From: Planctomycetales bacterium
GTDB taxonomy: Bacteria; Planctomycetota; JAKEIC01
Direction: 5' to 3'
Assembly: GCA_022614695.1 (NCBI GenBank)
Contig: JAKEIC010000249.1
Location: 1-33,810 of the forward strand
DNA length: 33,810 nt
Both the position numbers and the translations under genes were made by a program. Positions 14,386 to 21,221 of the stretch are shown here, in pieces (within the stretch, counting starts at the first letter, position 1; every line of letters starts with the position of its first letter). Below the pieces are notes generated by a model, which did not search any database, had not been told where the DNA came from, and saw only the letters and a program-made list of their open reading frames with translations.

Positions 14386-14958
14386 CTACGACGGACTCCC
14401 CTCGGGTTTCGCCTCCGGGGCCGGCGACGCGCCGGCTCCTTCCTTCGCGGCCTTGTCCACGCGGGCCTGGATCACGCGCGCTAGCGCCCCCGGCACCCCG
14501 GCGAGCGCCACCGCGAGGCCGCGCGCCGACCCGATCACCGCCCCCGCGATCATCCCCCGGAGCGCCTGCCGGTCGGGCATCCTGGCCAGGTCCGGCACGG
14601 CGGACGCCGGGTAGACCTCGCCTTCGGCCACCGCGCCCCGCGGACGGAGCGCCGGGCCCTTCCTGTTCCACTCGACCACGGCGCGGGCCGCCGCGATCGC
14701 TCCCTCCCCGCCGAAGATCGCGGCCGTCGGCCCCGAGATCGCCTGGCGGACGAGGCCGAGACCGGCCGTGTCCAGGGCCCGTCCGGCGATCGCGTTCCGG
14801 AGCACCCGCATCCGCAGGTGCTTTGTCCGGAGGCGGCGGCGGAACTCCCGGATCGCCTCGGCCGGGACCCCGCGGTAGTCCACGAGCACGCAGCCCGTCA
14901 CGCCCCGGAACTCCCGGGCGATCTCGTCGGTCATCGCGGTCTTCATCGCGCGGCCCAT
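14386..14958 (-). CDS. rplJ: 50S ribosomal protein L10
   Basis: Stalk base that anchors L7/L12 dimers. I start at ATG 14956-14958, which overlaps the rplA stop by one base (TAATG), giving 190 residues. A longer in-frame reading upstream lies within rplA and is rejected. Family features are G-V-T-G-C-V-L-V-D-Y-R-G-V, L-R-V-R-N-type N-terminal rRNA-binding segments (here M-R-V-L-R-N-A-I-A), and a helical C-terminal tail with about 20 extra Ala/Pro/Glu-rich residues. Confidence 0.95.
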   Translation of the reverse strand: MGRAMKTAMTDEIAREFRGVTGCVLVDYRGVPAEAIREFRRRLRTKHLRMRVLRNAIAGRALDTAGLGLVRQAISGPTAAIFGGEGAIAAARAVVEWNRKGPALRPRGAVAEGEVYPASAVPDLARMPDRQALRGMIAGAVIGSARGLAVALAGVPGALARVIQARVDKAAKEGAGASPAPEAKPEGSPS

Positions 14959-15671
14959 TACGACACCGCCAGGGCGACGCCCGGCCCCATCGTGGTCGAG
15001 ATCGAGGCGCCCCGCACGAAGGAGCCCTTGGCGGCCGCGGGACGGCTGGCGCCGAGGTGGTCGAGGAAGGCCCGGATGTTCTGGGCGAGCTTCTCGCCCG
15101 GGAACGAGCGCTTCCCGACGGGGGCGTGGACGTTGGCTCCCGTGTCGGTCCGGTACTCGAGCTTGCCGGCCCGGAACTCCCGCACGGCCGTGCCGACGTC
15201 GTCGGTGACCGTGCCGGACTTCGGGGACGGCATCGTCCCCTTGGGTCCCAGCACGCGTCCGAGCTTTCCGACGTGGCGCATCATCGCGGGATGGGCGATG
15301 GCCACGTCGAAGTCCGTCCATCCGTCGAGCACCTTCTGGACGAGCTCCGCGCCCCCGACCTCGAGAGCCCCGGAGGCGCGGGCGGCCTCCGCCGCATCGC
15401 CCTCCGCGAAGGCGACGACCCGCTTCTCCTTGCCGACCCCGTGCGGGAGCACCAGGGTGCCCCGGATGCCGCCCTCCTGCTTCTTCAGGTCCACCCCGAG
15501 CCGCACGGCGATCTCGACGGTCTCGTCGAACTTCGCCGCCGGGAACTGCTTCACGATCGCCACGGCCTCCTCGATCGGGTAGAGCTTCTCGGGGTCCACC
15601 AGCTCGGCGGCCTTCCGATAGCGCTTGCTCCCGCGGCGGGCGGCGGCGGCGGTCTTTCCGGCGGCGGCCAT
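14958..15671 (-). CDS. rplA: 50S ribosomal protein L1
   Basis: L1-stalk protein and, in E. coli, repressor of the rplKA mRNA. 237 residues, normal length. Core segments are K-F-D-E-T-V-E-I-A-V-R-L-G-V-D, R-G-T-L-V-L-P-H-G, L-G-R-V-L-G-P-K-G-T-M-P-S-P-K-S-G-T-V and near the end S-I-S-T-T-M-G-P-G. ATG at 15669-15671 directly abuts the rplK stop codon. The Ala-rich first 12 residues are an N-terminal extension. Confidence 0.98.
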   Translation of the reverse strand: MAAAGKTAAAARRGSKRYRKAAELVDPEKLYPIEEAVAIVKQFPAAKFDETVEIAVRLGVDLKKQEGGIRGTLVLPHGVGKEKRVVAFAEGDAAEAARASGALEVGGAELVQKVLDGWTDFDVAIAHPAMMRHVGKLGRVLGPKGTMPSPKSGTVTDDVGTAVREFRAGKLEYRTDTGANVHAPVGKRSFPGEKLAQNIRAFLDHLGASRPAAAKGSFVRGASISTTMGPGVALAVS

Positions 15672-16100
15672 CTAGGCTCCCTCCACGACGATGCCCATGC
15701 TCCGGGCGGTGCCCAGCACGATCTTCACGGCCCTCTCGACGTCGTCGGTGTTCAGGTCGGGCAGCTTCTTCTTGGCGATGTCCCGCACCTGGGCGAGGGT
15801 GACGTTGCCCACCTTCTCCTTGAGTGGGTCGGCGGAGCCCTTCGCGATCCCGGCCGCCTGCTTCAGGAGCACCGCGGCCGGAGGCGTCTTCAGGATGAAG
15901 TCGAAGCTCCGGTCCTTGTAGACCGAGACGATCACCGGGATGATCGTCCCGTTCTGGGTCTTGGTCGCGTCGTTGAAGCGGCGGACGAACTCGCCCAGGT
16001 TCACGCCGTGCTGGCCGAGCGCGGGCCCGACGGGCGGGGCCGGCGTCGCCTGCCCCCCCGGGAGCTGCAGCTTCACCTTCGCGGTCAGTTCCTTCGCCAT
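15672..16100 (-). CDS. rplK: 50S ribosomal protein L11
   Basis: GTPase-associated-centre protein, 142 residues (family about 141). It shows [14 protein letters not shown] with the two prolines that in other species contribute to the thiostrepton site, so that contact surface appears standard. The C-terminal rRNA-binding domain has [14 protein letters not shown] and [11 protein letters not shown] at 16098-16100, one base after the nusG stop. Confidence 0.98.
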   Translation of the reverse strand: MAKELTAKVKLQLPGGQATPAPPVGPALGQHGVNLGEFVRRFNDATKTQNGTIIPVIVSVYKDRSFDFILKTPPAAVLLKQAAGIAKGSADPLKEKVGNVTLAQVRDIAKKKLPDLNTDDVERAVKIVLGTARSMGIVVEGA

Positions 16101-16101
16101 C

Positions 16102-16632
16102 TCAGACCGCCTCCACTTGCCAGTACTCGAGCTCCACCGGCGTCGCCCGGCCGAAGATCGTCACGATCACCTTCACGAGCCCCTTCTCAGGGTTCACTTC
16201 CTCGACCGTGCCCTCGAAGTTGAGGAACGGCCCGTCTTTGATGCGGATGTGGGCGCCCTTCTGGAACTCGATCCGGAGCTTCGGCTGGTCGGTCGGGCGC
16301 TCCATGTCGGTGAGGATCCGGTCCACGTCCTTGCGCTCCATCGGCACCGGGGCGCCGCGCGAGCCGATGAAGTCGCCGATGCCGGGCGTCTCGCGGATCA
16401 GGTACCAGGCGTCCTCCGTGCAGTCCATCTCGACCATCAGGTAGCCGGGGAAGATCTTCTTCTCGGTCACGCGGCGCTTGCCGCCCTTGATCTCGCTCAC
16501 GCGCTCGGAAGGTACGAGGACCCGCGAGATCTGCTCCTCGAGGTTCGCGGACTTCACGCGGCGCAGGAGCCCCTCTCGGATCGTGTCCTCCCGTCCCACC
16601 TGCACCCTCAGCACGTACCACTCCTTCGCCAC
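16102..16632 (-). CDS. nusG: Transcription termination/antitermination factor NusG
   Basis: 176-residue Spt5-family factor that binds RNA polymerase through its NGN domain. The NGN start [12 protein letters not shown] and F-P-G-Y-L-M-V-E-M (about 62-70) are clear. The C-terminal KOW domain reads [19 protein letters not shown] start at 16630-16632, 7 bp after secE. Length and order (secE-nusG-rplK) are canonical. Confidence 0.98.
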   Translation of the reverse strand: MAKEWYVLRVQVGREDTIREGLLRRVKSANLEEQISRVLVPSERVSEIKGGKRRVTEKKIFPGYLMVEMDCTEDAWYLIRETPGIGDFIGSRGAPVPMERKDVDRILTDMERPTDQPKLRIEFQKGAHIRIKDGPFLNFEGTVEEVNPEKGLVKVIVTIFGRATPVELEYWQVEAV

Positions 16633-16639
16633 GCCGCGC

Positions 16640-17899
16640 CTACCTGCCGGACGACCCCGCCGACGTGGACCGGTAGAGGCCCGAGACGTTCGCCAGGCTC
16701 GCGAGCGCCAGGTCCACGACGTAGAGGTAGATGGCCAACGTCGCGATGCACGCGATCACGACCCCGGAGGAGCCCACCAGCTCGCGCCCCTTCGGCCACG
16801 AGACCTTCTTCATCTCGACCTCGGTCTCGATCAGGAAGTCGGCGACGCGGGGCTTGTTGAGGACCACGAAGATCACGAAGTAGCCGAGCGCGAGCCCGAC
16901 GCCGACCGAGATGAGGAACCCCGCCGAGAGGTCGAGGTCCACGACGGGGACCTGGCCGAGGAGGGGGCGCGTCCAGAATGTGGGGCGCTCCACCGAGTCG
17001 CTCGAGACGAGGGTGAAGCCCAAGAAGTCGTGCGGGGAACCGGATCGGATGGTTATCTCCCCGTCGTCCCGGACGCGGATCCCCTTCCGGGGCACATCGG
17101 CGGCCCGGATCTTCTCCACGTGGGCCCGGGTGACGGCCTCCCCCGCCTTCACGACGACTTCCTTCGGCCCCCGCTCCTTCGCGAGGACCGGCCCGAGGAG
17201 CTTGTGCCCGACCCGGAGTTCGAGAGGTTCCTTGAGCGACCCGGGCTTGCCGTCCTCCAGGACCTCGACGGGCCTCTCCTTCAAGGGGACGGCGCTCTGC
17301 GCGAGATCGCCCCGGATCTTCTCGACGTTCTCGGGGGTCACCTCGAGCCCCGCCTCGTGGAGCCGCAGGCGCGGCGCCTCATCGACCGTCTCGGCCGCGA
17401 GCCGCCCGAGGAGCCAGGTGTCATCGAGAGGGATCTCGTCCCGGTTCACGCCGTCCTTCTCCTGGACGGGGACCCGCCGGATCTTCTCCTGGCGGAGGCT
17501 CTCGATCCTCTCCTTCGTGAACTCGCCCCCCTGCGGGACGATCTCCTGCCCCTGGCTCCCGGCGATCTGGCGGGTCGCCTTCGCCCCGAGGAGAAGGTCG
17601 GAGACGGCCTGGTTCGAGAGCCCGTCCACGTGGATCTTCCAGCCGTCGGCGACGCCCGCGGCCCCCGCGTGCTCGGCGAGGGCCTCGAGCCTCTCCTTCG
17701 TGAGCACCTGGCTCTTCTGGACAACCCAGGCCTGCCGCGCGGGCACCTGGAAGACCGTGAGCGCGAACCAGAAGATGAAGATGGCGCAGAGTGCCCAGGC
17801 CGTCCCCCGCGCCCACATCCCCTGCCCCCACCTGTGGAGGCCGCCGGGGCGGGCGGGAGCGGGAGAGTCGGGCTTCCGGTCGGGCGTGGGCTCGGTCAC
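16640..17899 (-). CDS. secE: Preprotein translocase subunit SecE with a large extracytoplasmic insertion
   Basis: The last 60-70 residues are a textbook SecE core: amphipathic E-T-E-V-E-M-K-K-V-S-W-P-K-G-R-E-L followed by the conserved membrane helix. The whole protein is about 419 residues, against about 60-130 for known bacterial SecE. Layout: TM1 about 30-50, a hydrophilic region about 51-326, TM2 about 327-347, SecE helix, TM3 about 377-402. With a cytoplasmic N terminus the large region would lie outside the membrane, where three-helix SecE proteins such as that of E. coli have only a short loop. The region contains three to four copies of a G-x-x-[FV]-T-x-E-x-[IV]-E-x-[IL] motif (about 62, 124, 183, 252). 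GTG at 17897-17899 is 9 nt after GGGAGG; an alternative GTG at 17906-17908 touches that site and is less likely. It lies 7 bp before nusG and 30 bp after tRNA-Trp. Confidence 0.92.
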   Translation of the reverse strand: MTEPTPDRKPDSPAPARPGGLHRWGQGMWARGTAWALCAIFIFWFALTVFQVPARQAWVVQKSQVLTKERLEALAEHAGAAGVADGWKIHVDGLSNQAVSDLLLGAKATRQIAGSQGQEIVPQGGEFTKERIESLRQEKIRRVPVQEKDGVNRDEIPLDDTWLLGRLAAETVDEAPRLRLHEAGLEVTPENVEKIRGDLAQSAVPLKERPVEVLEDGKPGSLKEPLELRVGHKLLGPVLAKERGPKEVVVKAGEAVTRAHVEKIRAADVPRKGIRVRDDGEITIRSGSPHDFLGFTLVSSDSVERPTFWTRPLLGQVPVVDLDLSAGFLISVGVGLALGYFVIFVVLNKPRVADFLIETEVEMKKVSWPKGRELVGSSGVVIACIATLAIYLYVVDLALASLANVSGLYRSTSAGSSGR

Positions 17900-17929
17900 G
17901 CGACCCACCCTCCCGCGTCCTGGCTCTTA

Positions 17930-18003
17930 CAGGACGGGGGGGATTCGAACCCCCAGCCCGCGGATTTGGAGTCCGCTGCTCTACCAGTTGGAGCTACCGT
18001 CCT
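17930..18003 (-). tRNA. tRNA-Trp (anticodon CCA)
   Basis: 74 nt on the minus strand. The acceptor stem AGGACGG pairs with CCGTCCT and is followed by discriminator G. The anticodon arm GCGGA-CTCCAAA-TCCGC gives anticodon CCA. The T-arm GGGGG-TTCGAAT-CCCCC is perfect. The 3' CCA is not encoded. Its place between rpmG and secE matches the tuf-trnW-secE-nusG order of many bacteria. Confidence 0.97.
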
Positions 18004-18020
18004 AGGGGAGACCGTGGGGA

Positions 18021-18194
18021 TCACTTCCGCTTCTCGACGTGGTTCGTGTGCTTGCGGCAATGGCGGCAGAACTTCTTGAGCTCCAGCTTCGCGGTCTGGC
18101 CCGCGGTGCGGCGGCTGGTCCTGTAGTTGCGGTTCCCGCACTCGGGGCACTCGAGGAAGATCGCCTCGCGTGCCGACTTGCCTTTCTTCGCCAC
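18021..18194 (-). CDS. rpmG: 50S ribosomal protein L33 (zinc-binding form)
   Basis: Small large-subunit protein of 57 residues from a GTG at 18192-18194, preceded by GGGGGA. The sequence has A-K-K-G-K-S-A-R-E, then C-P-E-C-G-N-R-N-Y and F-C-R-H-C-R-K-H-T, that is two C-x-x-C pairs forming the zinc ribbon of C+ type L33, and ends H-V-E-K-R-K. It is 22 bp from tuf and 17 bp from tRNA-Trp, in the standard L33-SecE-NusG neighbourhood. Confidence 0.96.
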   Translation of the reverse strand: MAKKGKSAREAIFLECPECGNRNYRTSRRTAGQTAKLELKKFCRHCRKHTNHVEKRK

Positions 18195-18216
18195 CAGCGT
18201 TCCCCCGTCCGGCTGC

Positions 18217-19425
<1,209 letters not shown>

Positions 19426-19508
19426 CGAAGCTCCTCGGCGGCTCTGGGGTGCCGCGAGACGGAAGACGGCGCGGAGAGGGCACGTCCCTCACCCGGCCGA
19501 GATCCGCA

Positions 19509-19538
19509 AGTCTAGTTGGGTGGGCCCGACGAAGTCAA
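19509..19538 (-). promoter_or_regulatory. Promoter of tuf
   Basis: On the minus strand TTGACT (19533-19538), 18-bp spacer, TAGACT (19509-19514), pointing at tuf with a leader of about 77 nt. It lies between tRNA-Thr(GGT) and tuf, so EF-Tu can be made independently of the tRNA transcript. The rest of the 195-bp gap contains no gene. Confidence 0.65.
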
Positions 19539-19620
19539 GCGGAAACCCGCACGCGCCGTGCCGACGCCGCCAGGCCCGGGGCGGACGGGACTTGCGATCG
19601 TGCGCGCGCCCCAAGCCGGA

Positions 19621-19696
19621 TGGAGCTGTCGCTGGGATTTGAACCCAGGACCTCCTCCTTACCAAGGAGGTGCTCTGCCAACTGAGCTACGACAGC
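19621..19696 (-). tRNA. tRNA-Thr (anticodon GGT)
   Basis: 76 nt including an encoded 3' CCA. The acceptor GCTGTCG pairs with CGACAGC, discriminator T, then CCA. Anticodon arm CTCCT-TGGTAAG-GAGG-type loop gives GGT. T-arm CTGGG-TTCAAAT-CCCAG is perfect. Last of three tRNAs upstream of tuf, equivalent in position to E. coli thrT. Confidence 0.97.
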
Positions 19697-19697
19697 A

Positions 19698-19781
19698 TGG
19701 GGAGTGAAGGATTTGAACCTTCGAAGCTCGGAGAGCAACAGATTTACAGTCTGTCCCCTTTGGCCACTCGGGCAACTCCCC
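19698..19781 (-). tRNA. tRNA-Tyr (anticodon GTA)
   Basis: 84-nt class II tRNA with a long variable arm. Acceptor GGGGAGT pairs with ACTCCCC, discriminator A. The anticodon arm ACAGA-CTGTAAA-TCTGT gives GTA. Only one base separates it from the following tRNA-Thr(GGT). The 3' CCA is not encoded, unlike both flanking tRNA-Thr genes. Confidence 0.97.
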
Positions 19782-19821
19782 GCGGGAGCCGGGGTCCTCG
19801 GACGCCTGTCGCCGGCCCCGG

Positions 19822-19896
19822 TGGAGCCGGCGGCCCGACTCGAACGGGCAACCTGCTGTTTACAAAACAGCTGCTCAGCCTTTGAGCTACGCCGGC
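19822..19896 (-). tRNA. tRNA-Thr (anticodon TGT)
   Basis: 75 nt including an encoded CCA. Acceptor GCCGGCG pairs with CGCCGGC, discriminator T. The anticodon arm GCTGT-TTTGTAA-ACAGC gives TGT. T-arm GCCCG-TTCGAGT-CGGGC is perfect. First gene of the tRNA-tuf block, 40 bp before tRNA-Tyr, equivalent in position to E. coli thrU. Confidence 0.96.
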
Positions 19897-19913
19897 GAGC
19901 CGGACGCGGGGGG

Positions 19914-19941
19914 ATGATACCGGACGGGCGCCGCTTTTCCA
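19914..19941 (-). promoter_or_regulatory. Probable promoter of the tRNA-tuf block
   Basis: Minus-strand TGGAAA (19936-19941), 16-bp spacer, TATCAT (19914-19919), then a C/G-only discriminator and the tRNA-Thr 5' end 17 nt downstream. A GC-rich discriminator is typical of stringently controlled stable-RNA promoters. The -35 matches the consensus at only four positions, so the call is moderate. It lies between the PepSY-like gene and the tRNAs. Confidence 0.5.
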
Positions 19942-19946
19942 GCCGC

Positions 19947-21179
19947 CTACTTGCTGCCGGCTCGGATCACCTTCGTGAGGGTGAGCTCGGCGTCGCGGAT
20001 GAGGCCCACCCCCGGCGCGTAGAGCTTGAACTCCCGGGCGTGCGGCTCGAGGGGGGTCGTCTCCAGGCACTTCAGGCAGCCCTCGAACTTCCCGGCCGGG
20101 GTCTCGACGGTCTCCGAGACCCCCACGACCTCCGCCCGGTCCATCGCGACCCCCGGGGCCACCTCCTGGTAGTAGCGCCCCCCGAGCAGCGGGATCCCCG
20201 GGATCATCAAGCCGAACCGGGCGCCGTTCTGCCCGTGCAGCCACGCGCCCGGGTGGCCCGTGAGCTTCCCGTCCTTGAAGACGTCCACGTCCTCCCCGAA
20301 GTAGAAGACTCCGTTCGTCCGCTTCGAGATGGCGAAGAAGTTCCGCGAGACCTTGATCAGCTGGCCGTCCTCCTCCTCGCGCTCCTCGACGACCCGGGTC
20401 TCCACGCCCTCCACCATCTTCGTCTCCGGGAGGACCGTGACGGTGAGGCGGACGCCCCCGCCCTCGAGGACGAGGACGTGGCCGGGCTCGAGGACGAAGT
20501 AGGGGTTCGTCCCCGTCGAGGACCACTCGCTCGGGTCCACGCGGAAGACGTCCGTGTACGACGCCTCCGGCGCCGCGGGCTTCGCGGGCGCGGGGGTCGG
20601 GACGGCCGGGGCGGCGGGAGCCCCGCCCGTCGCGGGCTTCGGGGGCTTGGCGGGCGACGCCGTCCGGACCGTCCCCGTGGCGCCGTCGAGGGTCACCACG
20701 GTGATCTTGCCGCCCCCGAACACCTCGACGATCGCGATGGACTTCCCGCCCTTCACGTCGAGCTTCGCCTCGACCGCCTTCGCGCCCGGGACCGCGGCGA
20801 GCGCCTTCTCGATGGCGCCGAGGAGCCCGAGGGTGCCGGCCTTCGCCTCGGGCGAGCGGTCCTTGGCCGCCAGGTCGGACCGGAGGACCTTCCCGTCCCG
20901 GGCATCCAGGAACGTCGTGCGGGTCTTGTTCCCCTGCGCGATCCGGACCCTGTAGAAGACGAGGTCGGCGTCCTCGGCGAGGTCGGCCCGGACGGCGACT
21001 CCCTCGCCCGCGTCCCGGAGGGCCCGCTGCACGCCCTCGGAGAGCGGGAATCTCGCGGCCTTCAGGACCTTGGCCCAGTCGGGCGCCGGCGCGGCGGACG
21101 CCAGGCCGCCGAGGGTGCCAAGGGTGCCGAGGGTGATGGGAGCGAGCAGCGAACCGACGATCGCGATGCGGCGGAGCAT
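19947..21179 (-). CDS. Secreted protein with PepSY-like N-terminal half and a conserved uncharacterised C-terminal domain
   Basis: 410 residues from ATG 21177-21179, which has AGGAGG 5 nt before it; an upstream GTG overlaps that site. A signal peptide covers about residues 1-30 (hydrophobic, ending A-S-A-A-P-A). Residues about 33-172 contain two PepSY-like units (F-Y-R-V-R-I-A, then T-T-F-L-D-A-R-D-G-K-V-L; I-V-E-V-F, then T-L-D-G-A-T-G-T-V). A Pro/Ala linker follows (about 173-206). The C-terminal domain has N-P-Y-F-V-L-E-P-G-H, T-R-V-V-E-E-R, G-V-F-Y-F-G-E-D-V, T-P-A-G-K-F and L-Y-A-P-G-V-G-L-I, a pattern I know from unnamed secreted bacterial proteins. Function unknown. It starts 42 bp after the helicase gene on the same strand. 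Confidence 0.75.
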   Translation of the reverse strand: MLRRIAIVGSLLAPITLGTLGTLGGLASAAPAPDWAKVLKAARFPLSEGVQRALRDAGEGVAVRADLAEDADLVFYRVRIAQGNKTRTTFLDARDGKVLRSDLAAKDRSPEAKAGTLGLLGAIEKALAAVPGAKAVEAKLDVKGGKSIAIVEVFGGGKITVVTLDGATGTVRTASPAKPPKPATGGAPAAPAVPTPAPAKPAAPEASYTDVFRVDPSEWSSTGTNPYFVLEPGHVLVLEGGGVRLTVTVLPETKMVEGVETRVVEEREEEDGQLIKVSRNFFAISKRTNGVFYFGEDVDVFKDGKLTGHPGAWLHGQNGARFGLMIPGIPLLGGRYYQEVAPGVAMDRAEVVGVSETVETPAGKFEGCLKCLETTPLEPHAREFKLYAPGVGLIRDAELTLTKVIRAGSK

Positions 21180-21221
21180 GGGCACCTCCTCGTGCGCGCG
21201 AGGATCCTGCCCGCAGCCACC

